Assembly: GCA_013398175.1 (NCBI GenBank)
Contig: VZRZ01003083.1
Coordinates: 1,068,561 to 1,132,560, forward strand
Length of the DNA: 64,000 nt
Reading direction: 5' to 3'
Source of the DNA: Climacteris rufus
Taxonomy: Eukaryota; Chordata; Aves; Passeriformes; Climacteridae
This document shows, one piece after another, positions 46,991 through 61,505 of this stretch. The translations under genes and the position numbers were made by a program. The notes under the pieces were generated by a model. It had not been told where the DNA came from and ran no database searches. It was given only the letters and a program-made list of their open reading frames with translations. Position 1 is the stretch's first letter, and each line of letters starts with the position of its first letter.

Positions 46991-49900
46991 TTCTTTTCCT
47001 GTAAGGAATGTTCTCTCTTTCACAGAAAGCTGCAGGGCTGAGAACACAGGAAGCACAGTAAGGGTTTACTGCGCTGAGAAGCACTGGAAGGCTTTACTCC
47101 AGCCTCTGTTCTGCATGGATACATGGTCATAGTAATTTCTTATGGCCCTATCAGTCCAGAAATTGTCTTCTCCAGCTCTGTGCATACAACATAGTGCCAA
47201 ATGAGTCAAGTCAAGATGATCGTCATGATACCGCTCTGCTGTCTCTTATTTCCTTCTATTAATTATAGATTTAACAGCATTTGAATTCACATCGGCACCA
47301 TAATCTCTTGCTTTTTACCCACAAAATTACTTTTACTGATGTGTTTCAAAATTTTAATCTACCTGTAAGCATATTTTATGCTCTTTGTCTTATTTCTCCT
47401 TATTTCCTTTGAATAGTGCAATTCTGCAGAGTCCAGCCACAAGGTCTAGGCAGTCCATAAATCTCACTTAATCTCTGAAACCATGTATAAAGAAAATTGT
47501 TTTCTGGATTCACTCTTGTGACTTGTCAATGGCTGGACAGCCTCATCCAATCTCTAGAAAATTAAATTAAATGTAGTTTGCGTGGGGGTCTTTTCTCAGA
47601 AATCAGATATACCTTATAATATTTTTTTCTTATGGCTGTATGTTTCCAACCAAATCCATTCATTATTTTTGTCAATATTAAAAAAAAAAAAAAAGAACAA
47701 GACCCCACAAACCAGTCAAAACTTATTAAATTTAGATTGACTTGTTTCTCATTTAGGATAGGAAGTACTAATCCTTGTGGTTTTTTGAAGACTGGATAAT
47801 GTATTTATTTCTCCTAGGCTCAGACCTCTAAATGTCAAAGTTCAGTGTGGAGCACTGTTTATATTTTTGAATTGAGTTGATCTATTTCAGTATGTAGGTA
47901 AGAATTAAAGCTCTGGGCTCACATTCAATCTCATCAATACTGTTTGAAAGGCTTGGTATTTCCCCTGAAGCTGTCTAGGGTGGAAGACTCAAAACTGCCT
48001 GGGATGTTTACATTTTTCTAATGATATGACTGAAGGAGGAAACCTCTGTCCATACACACAGACCCAATAATGAGTCACTAAGATGTGAAGGGATATCTGA
48101 GGTGGGCATTTGAGACTTTCTGTGGCATGATTTTTGAATGCTTTGATAGCAGGCCTAATGATGCCAGGTTTGAGATATTTATCAACTCATAATTTATGGA
48201 TTTGTTTGCTTTTTGTTTGTTTGTTTTTCTAAGTAAAAGACATATAAGAAGTTGTTCCAGGGAAAGTATTCCTGGTGGGAATTTGCAGCCAGAAATAAGT
48301 CAGTAAAGTTAGGCTTCATTTTACCTTTAACTAAAGCCATATATAATCATTAGCTCTTCCCCTCCACCAGCTCTGCTCTTCAGTATAATCCCTGACTCTG
48401 ATTGCAGTTAAAGTCTCCAGACTGAGAGCTGTCTCCTGTTTCCTTCTCCTTCTCTGCTAGTGTTTCCTATGGGACACTCCAGTTTCACAGGGGGTGTCCT
48501 AGCAAGGTGGATCATAGGTGTGCAGTCAGAGGGAGAACTTCCCTGAAACAAAAACAGGTGTGTTTTTTGGAGAAAACATATCTCCAGCAGTACCATTAGC
48601 TCAGAGAGTCTGTTCAAATGGCAGGTGTCCCATCATTATAACATGATCTTTTCCTTCCATTTACTCACGCTATTACTTCATAAGCTCCTTAATCAGAAAA
48701 GGAACTAGAAGATGGACATACTTGCAGGTCAAATGCCACGCAAAAATATAAATATCCCAGATTTTAAACCCAACTTAAACTGATTTTCATTTCATCTGAG
48801 AAGAAGACTTCTAGGTCTGCTGGTTCTCACTGTATCAGCAGTCAGATAGCAAGCTCAACAGTGTCCCACCAGCCTACCTGCCTTAGGAGGTGGGTTAGCA
48901 GACAGGCAGGTGAGCAATGAGGCAACATTTCCTTGCCAATAATGTTCCTCAAGTTTTCAGTTACATTAAGCTGGTGGTTTTTCAGCATAAAATAATTCTG
49001 TGGACATTTCCATACAGCTGCTGTTCTGACAATGACGATTGACAAAAACAGGCTGGGGAATGTGCTCAGAGCTCAAAAGAAAGGCTGAGGAATGCAAACA
49101 GAGTGCAAAGATGGGGTAGGAGGAGGAACTGTGTAGAGCATGATTCTGTGAGGGAGTTTTTACTAAACCAAATACTTTGATCATGTAGAAGAAGCCCCTT
49201 TCCAAAGCCCACTTGACCCTTTTTGCTCTTATTCTTTGGTGGAGAACGCAACAAACCCATAGGCAACAACCACTGGATTGGACTGTGTCTACTATATTTT
49301 TCATTGTGTCAAATGCTACTTTTTTATTAATGAATACAATTATTTTCTTTTCCTGTCCTTTCTCACTTGCTCATATTGTGTTCTCCTGACTGAATAAATA
49401 CTTGCTTTTCTGAATTTTGAAAGACAATAAAACCTTTCTGTTAAACAGACAGGCGTGGATTTTAAAAGCAAATCACATATCTTTTTTTTTTGTGCGGTAG
49501 TGATGTTGTCATGCATGAAGAGTTATCTCTGAACATGATTATGGATAGACGAGTATGTGCATTTTGTTTATACTTAATGGGCTTCTTTGTGGCACTAAGA
49601 AAGCCACAGAGGTATCTCTGACTGTTAAGAGACGTGATACCAAACTAACAGAGGGAAATCAATGAGAATGTTATTTTTACTCTGACCACTGATTTGACTT
49701 TATAAGTATTCTTATCAGAAAATGCAAATGTCCCAGTGGTATTTTGTTAAGGGATATTTTGATTGAGCTCAAAATATGAAATCACAGGGAATCTTTATTG
49801 GCTCAATATAAATAGATTATACAGAGCATAGCATCCTTTTCTCCTGTATAGGATTGCAAAAGAGCAGTGTAGATCTGCACTTTTAATGTTATAACACGGA

Positions 49901-52900
49901 ACTGGGTAGAAGATAGAGGTGCAAAGCTAGATTATTACAGGTCATTCACAATCTGTTGTTAAGATATAGAAGATTTCTTCAAATAATAATATCATCAACC
50001 ATTTTGTTTTTATACATATTCTGAGGCATATTTGCTGTAAGTTTAGGCTTTTTTTCAAGTTAATTTAGTTACATTTAGCCTTATGAAGTGGGTTACATAA
50101 GGACAGCAGCATTTTGTGTTTTAACTTGGCAGAAAGAGAGTCTCTTGCTGTGTCCTTATTCACAGCCCAAACTCCATCATTGGCATGTTCATCATAAAAT
50201 CCTGACAATATTTTAAGATGCCTGCTCCCCAGAAATGTTCCTTGAAAAAATATCAAGGAACAACTTTCATCTTCTCTTTTATTTGAGGTCCCTCTAGGTA
50301 TTTACAGTGGTTTATTTGTGAAAACGGTCACCTAATTTCCTCTTTTGATCACTTGAAACAGGGGAGTAGTGAGAGGTTAGCCTTAACAAATACTTAGCCG
50401 ATATTAACATTAAGGAAACTTTCATTAGGAGTGAAAAAAACTGTGTGAACAATAAACAAGTTGCTGCAAGCAACAGACCTGATTTACAATATGTCTGAAT
50501 GAATACTGCACCTAGGTTTTTTGCTTGTGGTTTCTGGTTTATTCCATTCCCACTGCGAATTATACTATATGGATGGTTAGACTCTGGCAAGCTTATTACA
50601 TGGCAACATAATGATTAGATATTTTTTGACCGGAAAAAGTATTTTTTCTTTGCATACTCTACAGTGTCAAAATTTTGGAGATGCATTCTATTTATTTTTA
50701 TACAGTTCTCAATGACAGAGAGCCCAAGAAAGATATTATTTGAGACAATGTTTGAATTTTAGGGGGAAAAAAAAGATCCTTGCAATCAGAATAAAGGAAA
50801 TCAATCCCCCAAAGCATACAGTGCTGGTTTTGAGGTTTATATGGCTGTGTCTACACTGAGAAAACTTCCTGTTTCCCCCATCCCTGTTCCAAAGTTATCC
50901 TAGGTATGCAATCTCTCCAAATGAACTGTGATTCTCTTCCTGCACATTTGCTCAGATTTCCTTTCAAAGGATGAGTAGCACACCTAGGGACCGGTGCCTT
51001 GTAAATACACCTGACATCTGTTTAGATAAAACTCACATTTAACAGAAATCTGTGCCAAGACACTCTCTTCCTAGTAGCTGCCTGCCATGACAATTACTGG
51101 AGATTGTGTTTAACTGAATTATGTCAGAATGGTTCACTTAGCTCCAGCCTTTTGGCTTTGTTACTGAAGACCTGGGGCTGCATCTGTGGTATAATTTACA
51201 GCAGAAAACGGCTTTTCATTCACTTACAAGGGGCTGAAGCAGTTTACAAGGTTTATGCATTTGATAAGATCAAAGAGCTGGAGAATGAAAGAAGCTGTTC
51301 ACATTTATTAGCATTATTATTAACTCAAATGACAGTTTATGGTCAGCAGTGTCTTTCTTGATGAATGGCAGGGTGTTTCAACTGCATTCATAAATTCTTC
51401 TAAAAATATCTGTGGTACAGGTGATTGACAGCTCTTTGAAGGTTTTAAAAGAGAATGGGTATCTGTTACACAAGATGACCATTCATCTTGACTGAAGTTT
51501 GCCACCTGTTTTTTCTTTCCCAAGCTCCTTCCATTCTAAAATGCTTTCTTACCAAATGGTCTATCTCCTCTTTTTCATCTACAGTCAGAGCAGTAATGGA
51601 AAGTTGCCTTAATTTTTAACTCAAGTGATAACCCATTTTAAAACCTCAGTTAGCAAGGCACAAATCTCACACTGCTTGACTGACTGCTGGAAGAATGGTC
51701 TGGCATCTCAATATAAATTATTGCTAACCCATTTTTGAAATTCACAGAGAATTTAAGCCTACAAAAGAACTAGCATTTCACGTCAAGGTGAGGTAATTAT
51801 GATGAAAATTTCAAGCATTTAAACCAGAATTTTAACATCAAAGCTTAGGACTCTAATTTTGGCACTGCTATAATTGTTGGTATGTACACTGATCCTGAAA
51901 AACTAGAAAAACTCTGAAAGTCTAGTATGCATATGGATAACTAAGGAGACAATGTGGTTGAGAGGTTCAAAAACCACTTAGAATTAGGCTGTGTATTCAA
52001 TGTGCAGCAAAATTATCTTCTTTGTGTTTATTACATACATGGTTTGCTTCTGTTAGAGAAAAAGAATTCAGGAAGTGGCATAATTTCAACAATAAGGTAC
52101 TTGAGTAAATTTGCAAAGAAAATGGGTGCATTCCTGTTGTGTTATTGCATCTAATATCATCCTTGAGAAGTCAGATGGTTTTCTTAAAACAAAAACAAAA
52201 AAAAAAAAAAAACAAAAGCAGTGCAGTTGTAAAATAAAATTGCTGTGATATTCGTGAATGAGAAAAGCTTTGTGTTTCATATAGTCAAAGGAACAGAAAT
52301 GAGATTCATTCCGTTTAGAGATTATTTCCTGTTTACATAGCTTTTGCTTCTGCTATTGTTTCAACACAAACCATATTTTCTCTATGCTGTTCTTTTCTGG
52401 ATACAAAACAATAACATTAGTTAATAAAAAAATCATTTTATTTATTGCTGCTTGACTTACCAAATCTCCCCAAATGCTTTTATTAGAGGATTTATTATTA
52501 AACTTTTTCAGATAAAATCTAACTATAAATAAGACAAAAATCTTTGGTCACCTGGACATAGAATTAAAATAACCTTGACTTGTAGTATATTGGTTTATAT
52601 TTGCTGTGACTTACCTCCTGTAATCAACTTTCATTCTGCTAGTGCTCAGCAGTCTTCTACAGAACTGACATTTGACTCCGTGTCAGGGCTATTTTTACTT
52701 ATTCATTTTTGTGTAGTTTCTTTAGCACCAGTGAAGCATTTTCCTTTCTTTACCTTCATTTTCTCAGGGATTTGAGACATTTCTATCCATTTTTTTTTTA
52801 CCAGGTAGCAAAGGTGAAAGTACCTCTATAATAAAAACCTGTGTAAGGAGAGCAGAGCCGTTTGCAGTGTCACAAGTTTATGACACTGGTATCACATCAC

Positions 52901-55900
52901 AAGAGGAGAACGCTGTGCTCCCAAGCAAAGAGCATGCCATGGAGCCACTCCTGCCAGGGTGTCAGAACTGCTCCTGACTTGCTTTTTTCCGTGCTGCAAA
53001 AGTTACGAAAAGCTTCAATTCTTGTTATCCAACACTATTAGAATACTGGGCAGCAAAAGGCAAGGGGGATTGGGTGAGTCAGATTGTCTTGAGGTTTGTG
53101 AGAAAAATTACCCGCGACACTGAGTATTTTCTACTTTTAGTTACAATTCCCAAAAGCAGTGCTCTGTCTAGGGCTTAACTTTCATGATGCACAATTTACT
53201 TTTTGGATAGTAGTTAGTGGATATTGATGATACTGTCAAATCTGCTTTCAGCATCTGGGTGTGATAGCTCTGCAACAGATGGATGCAGGGAGGACAACCC
53301 TGCTGAGCAGCAGAAACCAACCTCCAGGGTTATGGTGACTTCCATGTTGTGGTTCATGGGTTAACCATGGACTTTCATGTAGCCACCCATTGCTAGAGGA
53401 GCTACTAGCGTTAGAACCCATTAAATGTTTCAGGTAAAGAATGGATGCAAGCTCCTTTCCTGTACCCATACTCCACCTTTGCTTTTAATAACAACCACTA
53501 CTGATCACACAGCCTGTCCTCTCAATAGGACAGCCCCGTTCTTCTACTAACATCACGAAAGTGTTAGTTTACCAGGTTAGCACTGCAAAACAGGCTCACC
53601 TAAGTTAAGAGCAACAGCCATGGGCCACAGAGAAGATGTCTGTGAATTTCCTGTCTGCCAGTCGTTAAGAAAACCTTCACCCTAGACAATCAGACCCATG
53701 TTGCATAACTATGGAGTCAAAAGTGTCTGAAAATGGTGCTTTGCACTTCTTATCCAAAGGATTCAGAGAGAGGGACAAGGGAGGTTTTTCAGTGAACACG
53801 AGCAAAGGATCCATTCCTCAAAGGCTGGCATGGAAAGGATGCATATATGCAATCTGCATAGATGCAGATATGCAATCTTGGCAGAGACCAGGTCTATGCC
53901 TGACAAGCTAGATCTTGTATTGAGAGCTATGGAGAGCAGTTGAAGTGAATTCCTTGTGGGTGGTTAGCATTTTGTAGCAGTAGTAGCTATTTGGTGGGGG
54001 AAAATTCTTTTTGGTTTTGATGATTTTGCTGAAGCACTCAAAGAAGGAATTACTGACATTAACTCCTTACCCTAGGGCTGCAGCAGTGGCTGCTTATCAC
54101 ACCTGCCCTCATGCTTCCACCCTCTGCATCTCCACACTTTGAACCTGCTACCATGGAGGGCAGGGAAGGGGGGAAAACAGAGACAATGGAGATGGTCTAA
54201 ATCTGGCAATATTGTAAATCAGCCCCATTACACTGAATTCTATGGGGCTGACTGGAATAACTGGTCTGTGTACAGCGCAGAGGAGCCCCTTCCACAGACA
54301 GCAGTGTCAGCAAAGAAATGCTTGGGAGTAATTATGTGAGGGGCAAGCCTAAACATCCACCTTGAGTCCTTGTCACTGAAAATTTTCTAGTGCTTCATAA
54401 ATAATGGTTAGAGTGGTACTGCTTATTTAGGTGCATGAAAAGTCAAAAGAAACAAGGGACTTATTTGCTTTGATCAGTGGGAATTAAGAAAAAAAAGAAA
54501 AAAAACCACTTCTAGTATAAACATTTTTAATCCCTGCAGTGATCATGTAGAAGATACCTGTAACACCTTGATTCCTATTAATCCCAGTTGCTTCCTAGTG
54601 GTTGATCAGCAAACTAACCTAGGGCTATTGAGATTCTTGCCATTAAATGATTCCATAGAGACCAAGGAGCATACTACCTTCTCCAGCTAACAGAAGGACC
54701 AGCTTGAATGCCTACAGTGCATCATCTTCTAATCCAAAGGTGGGACCATCGACTTCTTTATCATTGTACAGAGGATGGTGTCAGTGGTTGAGCTTAGCTG
54801 GCCAGTTGTGGGTGTCAGGTACAATGTGTTGCTCAGAACCAGCTCTCAGGAGTATTTGCTCTCCAGTATACACTATGAACACCTACAGATCCCAAAAACC
54901 CCTTGGTCTGTACAGCTGCTTACCCTCTCTGAAACAGGTAAGGGCTAACCATTGTGATCAAGACCTCTGTCATCAAGCCCTTCTCATTAGAAGGAGAATG
55001 AAAAACACACTTCTAAACATTTTGCAGCACTGTGTGTTGGTGCAGGATATGAAAGAGCCTGACTGCTGTTTTAAGAACTGAGGGGACAGTTCCTTTCACA
55101 ATCATTATAGCTCAGTAAAGATATTTAAAAAATAATCAATTGTTTTAGTCTGAGTGAAATAAAATTCTTTGTTGACTGTATTGTAAAAGCACCATTGAGA
55201 TTTCCCATGTTCATTTAGATATTTTGGCTGAATTGATTTAACAGGACATCTTTAATGTCTTGAAGAGAGAGAAGTGGTATGTGGTTGGGCTTACACTGTC
55301 TGCCAGGATGCTGAGGCTCAGCAAAAATAAAATAACCTCACAAATAAACAACAGATGGCCGATGGCCTAGTGCTTTGATTTGGGGGTACATGACAGGGAT
55401 TTATTCTTTCAACCTGGAGAAGGAGTCTCGGAAAGGCTGAAACTGCAGAAATGCATGACATGTGGACAGACACAGTTTGTTATGGGGATTAGGTCTGAGC
55501 AGATGGTATTAGAATACAGATCTATTATTAGGCATCTGCTTCCCATCTCAGTTATATGATGAGTAAGACTTAGATTAAATTCCCCAAGGAATGCCTGGAT
55601 CACTTACTAATTTGTACATGCGCATCTGTATTTGTGTGTCTTTGAATAGGCAGTGGGCTACATCCTGAGCTAAGTCACAGAGATATACATTTATAAAGTG
55701 ACAGAAGTGTAGCTGTCAGCATAATTTCATCTGTGTTCTCATTACACAGAGAACTCCTTAGCAATAAACTATTAGTTAAGTGTTAGTACTCAAAACAGTC
55801 AGAAACCTCTGTGCTGTTTGAGTGAATTTGCATGGACCCACACACCAAGAAGACAGAAACATGTAGGACCTGCAATTTGGTAGAAACAACATGGATTGCC

Positions 55901-58900
55901 TTATCTCCATTTTCCTTCAAGTTAAGGTACATCACAGGATCAGTACTATGGATGTCTTCATGTCAACCTCTGCTGGACTTCAGGCAGGAGCTGTTCCAGG
56001 CTCTGAAAGGAGGGCTTCAAAGCATCTCCAGTAATGAAAATGCCATGTTAACAAACCAAATAATTTAGGGGTTTTTGAACTCTGCTTTTTATGCTTCCTG
56101 TGTGAATCTGATCATCAGAGCCCAACGGCTTTCTGCCTTAAGGGACCAACCCTATGCCAGTAACCTCTGCCTTGTACCAGGGAGGTGGACCTGCTAACAG
56201 CTGTCTTTCTAACAAAAGCTCAGGCTGGCTCAGGGATCTGACTGTGTTTTACCAGCATCCCCGCACTCTCTTCCCTCACTGCTCCACTCCCCCCAAACTT
56301 CATGCAGGGGGAGGACTTTGAGCTCTGAATCTCCCTTATTAACGTTCCCACTCAGAATCCTTAGAACATGACAGAGAGGCATCCATGATACTGCACAGGT
56401 CTCCCCCTCACAACCTCGTCTGAGCCCTCCCAAAGGCAAGAGGACCACAATTTCATCTGCTTGGCCTCTCCAGGGGACAGATTGTGTGGAGGCTGAGCGA
56501 AACTACCCCACTTCATTGTAGAAAACGCTTCCAACCCAGCATTTCATTTCCTTACCTTATAACAGTTAGTAATAAGTAGGTTTTAGTGCAGGAAAGATGC
56601 TGCCCTAGATGTATCTCAGATACAGTTGGGGTTGTTGTAGTGTCCACTGGGTTGCAGTGAAGGAAGAAAAAGACACTGATCTTCAGGTCCGGCGAAGAGT
56701 CTCTGATAAATACATAAAGCAAAATTCTGATTATATCAAAGAAAATAATGAATCTGTTAAGCCCTTCTTCTCTGAAGCAATTTCAGGCTAGCATAAGTTG
56801 CTCTATTAATAAATAAATATACAAATTTAGCAAGCAGTTCTCTCTCCTTACACAGAGAATCTACAGAATGATACATAACCACTGAAGTAATTCTTCTACC
56901 TTCCTTCTACAAAGCAAAAAAGTGCAGTCTTTAGCCGTCCTTGTCAACTTTACGATGTTTGGGATCCAAGCTGCTGTGTTTAGGAATGGGTGTATGTTGC
57001 CAAAGTTAGTAGTGTTCTAGTGTGAGCAAGTTCTTATATCTGATCCCAATTAGAGTAGGAAAATAAGTGCTGAAATTAAAAAATTTACCCTAAAGTTATT
57101 TTCTTACCTCCATGGTGAGTGAGCCTGCATCCTAGGGCTGGTAATGCAGGTAAGAGTCCCATCCTTTTTGAAGGCAATGTCCAACTCATTAGTAATTCAG
57201 TTCTTCAAAGTGTATCAGGATGAGGATTCTATACCATTGAAACCATCCAAGTATGAGATTTCTTGAAGAGTTTAGGTGCTGTACATCTATTACGATGACT
57301 TTGCTGATCAGCCTGGGTATGTAGTCACTGTTCATCCAAGATTTCCAAATGTCCTTAAGCTTTATGAAACCTACAACTATGTAAAAGCCCATGTCCTTCT
57401 TTTTTCAGTCAGACAAGTATCCCAGGTACTCCAGATAGTGCTCATGGGGTGGAAAGGAAAACTGGGTACCTTTTTTCCATTCCTTCTATAACTATAAATC
57501 AGTCTGTCTCAATTAAATACAGTTTATATAATTGCATAAGAACAGCCATATCTCTTTGAGCTCTAGGGTGGTTACAGCATTATTTAATTGCCTGGTATTT
57601 CATTTTTGCTGACTACTGAGCTGGTCTCCTGAAAGATTAGAGGACAGATGAGGCATTGTAGTAACATAGTTAAGTCCTCTGAGGAAAGTTTTCTTTCTAA
57701 GAACAGAGTAGAAGGAGATGGGCGGAGATCTGAGATCCCAGTAAACCTTTGCATGTGGGGAGGGGAGTTAATAGATAGGGGACTAGTCAAGCTATTTCAG
57801 CCCTGAAAAAATTCAGTGGCAAAGTCCATTGCACTGATCCAAAAAATGCTGTGGGTTATTAAGTTTTGCATTTTCACTTTCAGTACTAAGAATCATTCTA
57901 AGTGAAGAGCAAAAATAAATAGAAAAATGGGAATGGAGAATAAAGCGCCTTTCATGAAAGAGAGGTAATGAGCAGAGAAAATTGCCTCTTTTCATTACAG
58001 CCTTAAGCCTGACCTCATGCTCTGTCTCACAAGCTGTATTTTTCGTTATTATCCTCAGAAATATCTTATATTCTATGTACTTACTCTTCCATTTGAAGAA
58101 ATTCAGACAATGATAGCGATGACGGTGATGAGGAACTGTTTTATGGGAGCTAACCTGTGGCCATCCACTCAAGGCTTCTAAAGAATCTGAAAGGGTTTCT
58201 CTCCCAGAATTTATAGTTAATTAACATTTTTCACCCTCAGCTGATGATATTTCAGACTGCATAAATTGTATCTATCATTGCTAAAGTGGAACCGTCAGCT
58301 ACACAAACCCCAGCTTTCTTTTGTTTAAATAAAAAAAGAAGGGAATAAACTTTATGGATAGATAAAGCAAGTAGGAGTCTACCCTAACATAGGTTGCAGA
58401 TGGTATAAAGAGAAAATGTCAGTCTTGTATCAATTACCAGCAACAATTGTTTCACGTTAAGCTTAAATCTTGGCAAGAGCATAGTATGTAATTCTCTCAG
58501 TATTTTACTGAGGTGGTAGAAGCTGATGGGGAAGAGTGCAAAAAGTATTTATACTTCCTTCACAAAGTTAAATAGAATCAATCCTGAGTACAGCATTAGA
58601 CTTCACTAAAAGCAGGGCCATTTTGACAAATGAAACTCATTGATGTAGCTAAAAAAATTAATGACATAATGCCATATTCTGGTAAAGAGATCTAGAATGC
58701 CTAAGTGTCCAGAAACACACACTGAAATGAGCCTGAATGAGGAGAAACACATTTAATGGGGGTCAAACAGCGTTACCTACAAGTCTTCAACAACATGCAC
58801 CATTTTAGGAGCTCAAATCTGAATTGTTTATCAGTCATAGCCCAGAGGCTTATTTATGAGCTGATATTTCCCAGGAATTTTTTTGTTGTTGTTTTCCTGT

Positions 58901-61163
58901 ATATTTATGGCCCACACTGCTGAGCATGCTGCTGTGCATTTGGATGTGTTAAAAGAGTTTCTAAAACAAATAAAGATTTCATATGGCATTATATTATTGG
59001 CGCATCTCATCATCATTCATAGGATTTCTTGAATCTTGTTTCTTCACTATTTTCTTCTCAGTCTCTCCTCACAACAGACAGTTTCCAGGTTCATGATGTT
59101 TCAGCTTGGTTCTTTTTGTGAAAATTAATCCTAGTTTTTTCTTTTAATTTGGAGAGCTTTGTTCACAATATTCTCTTGTATTGATAACATTCACTGTCTC
59201 TTGAAATGTTTCAAATTTCCCTCTTTTTTTTTTTTTTTTTTTTAATCAGAAAAAGCAGATTCAAAAAAAAAGCTTTTTGGCCAGTGAAAAAATTATTTTC
59301 TGTGTAATTTTTTTTTCTAAAAAATATATTCATTATTTACAATCAAAAATTAAGGAAGTAAACGAATTAAAATTTAAGTTTTCTTCCTAAAAGCTGAAAA
59401 TTGCTGTCATTTCAATTGTAAGAAGCATAACTCCAGAGTAATTCTGCCAGTTTACACCATTTGGGTATCTGAAGAAATGTGACAGAGGCTAAACCTTTTT
59501 TTATTTATTGGTCTGGTTCACTTGCGCATTGCTTGAGTATGAACTCTTGAACCTTTTCTAAGATGGGTAGATCACTTATCCAAAGTTAAATAATTTAAGA
59601 ATTTCAGGTGTTCCTAAGAAACATGGTTTAGAAGAGCTGACACTTGGTTGACACCTTGCATCTTTAACAGAAGTTCAGAAGACAGAGATTCTACTCCTCC
59701 AATTCTCTTTTATGTGGTCTTGGGAAAGTAAAATCACCTTCCTTGCTATTGTATCTGTCAGGATTAAATATTTATGATTAGACAAGATACCTTATCCATA
59801 ATTTTGGGGGGAGGAAAAGAAGGTAGCAATATATCTCCTAGGGAATTAACATATCCAAAGAGCCTAGCAAGGTTAATTCTCTACCTGCGTGCTACTGCCT
59901 CTGAAAGAAAGCTTTGTAATTGAAGAGGGAAGACCTTCTCTAACAAGTGTTTTCCTTATTGATATGATCTTTTATTGTTTATTCATGCTCACTATAGCAG
60001 GGAAGACCTATTTTCCTCCAAAGAGCCTATTTATACTGCACTCTCATTTTCCATTTCAATGGCTTTATGACTTGTCCTTCAGCTTTGCAGAATTTTCTCT
60101 GCTGGGGGAATTTTCCTGCTCTTACAAGAAGAGAGGCACAACCTGAGAAGTAGTACAATGTAGATCTTTTTTTTTTCCAATTACAGCAAGTACTTCCTAC
60201 AGAAGTCCTGCTGGATAGTCAAGTGATTTAAGCCTCAATGTAAGAAGGCTTAATGAAACAGAAAGGAATAGGAATGCAAAGCCATCTCCAGAGAACAACA
60301 GATTCAAAGCTTTTTGCAGCTGTTTTATAGATACAAGATAGATCTGTGCTTGTTTGGGTTTGGCAAGAGTGAAAAGACCCCCGTGGACACAGGCTCAATG
60401 ACACTGTGGTTGAGGAATCTAGCTCCATATCAAATGCTGACATAATTTGTTTCACTTCTTCAGCCAAGTGATTCCTGTCATTTTCCCTGAGAGCAAAGTG
60501 ATACACATAAGAAAAATTACAGATTATTTCCCTTCCTTCAGGGAGCACCGTGAGCTAGAAACACCCAAAGAAAACCTTGGGTGATTTTTGGAACACACAA
60601 TATCTGAGTAAGTCCAAAATAATTAAAATTCAGGATGTTCAGGGAATTCATTACTGTTTTGTTTCAGCATTTGTTTTAGGATTTATTACAAGATAGGGCA
60701 TTGTTCCATAGAGGTGCTTTTATTGAAAACACTTTGTAAAGGTGACTAAGCTGTCTCATAGTACACTTCTAGCTTTCTGTATGAAAATTTAGGGCCAGAT
60801 CCCTCTGTTATAAACTGTGCTGTCTGCAGCTTGGGGCACTTGGGGACAAAAAGTCAAAGCCACTACCCTTGTCACCACAGCAGCCACCTCTTTGGTCTCT
60901 CATGTGCTGCAAAGAGATTTCTCAAGCTAGTTTTCATTACTCTGGCTGAACAAACTTTTAGCCTGCTTAAGGATCTAGAAACTGCAAAACACACTGTGAA
61001 TGTTTACTCTCCACTGTCCTTTCATACATTGAACTGAGAAGGCCACTATGGTAGGTCTCTATTTACTCCACATGAAGTTTCAAAAAAACCCACTTTTATT
61101 TGTTCTTTGAATGCTTTGTTAGTGGATGGGAAATCATAATCAATGGCTTTATCACAGATTAAT
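46991..61163. other. Long gene-poor stretch
   Basis: About 14 kb with no coding exon or transposon I can defend. It holds homopolymer tracts (A runs at about 47681-47694 and 52197-52212, a 20-base T run at 59224-59243) and many short frames (for example 48966-49304 and 57813-58172 on the minus strand, 54704-55081 on +) with no family resemblance. Conserved non-coding elements could be present but are not visible without alignment. Confidence 0.4.
59224..59243 (+). repeat. Poly(T) tract
   Basis: Twenty T in a row, followed by an A-rich and then T-rich stretch. It could be the reversed tail of an old retroposed copy, but no body is recognisable. Confidence 0.85.
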
Positions 61164-61505
61164 ATGTTTTAGAAGGGAACACAGGAGGTCTTTAGGCCAA
61201 CCTCCTGCTTAAATTAGCCTCAGCTGTGAGGTTGAATCAGCTTAAGCCGAGCTTTATGTAGTCAGGTCTTGAAAAATTCCAAAGACGGAGACTGCTTCAA
61301 TGCTTGTCTGTCCTCATCGTGAAAAATTTTTCTTTTGTATTCAACTTGAACCTTTCCTGATTTATTTATGAAAATTCTTTTTTATTGTCCCATCCTACTC
61401 CTCAATAAAGAGCTTGGTGCTGTCTTCTCAGTTACTTTCTTGTAAGTATTAGAAGGTTAGGTCCCCCTAAGTTTTCCTTCTCCATACTTGTCATGGGTAA
61501 CCCAA
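61164..61505 (-). repeat. Old CR1 LINE 3' fragment (antisense)
   Basis: In + orientation diverged reverse-complement CR1 blocks appear in order: gaagggaacacaggaggtc, ccaacctcctgctta, gtcaggtcttgaaaaattcc, aaagacggagactgcttc, gtgaaaaatttttc, gtattagaaggttaggtccc and ccctaagttttccttctcc. Divergence and small gaps suggest greater age than the copies at 5165 and 24130. Confidence 0.75.

Noticed and set aside
54869..54936. Exon-like segment ending in gtaagg on +
   Set aside because: The donor is reasonable but the acceptor is weak, and no partner exon with matching phase was found.
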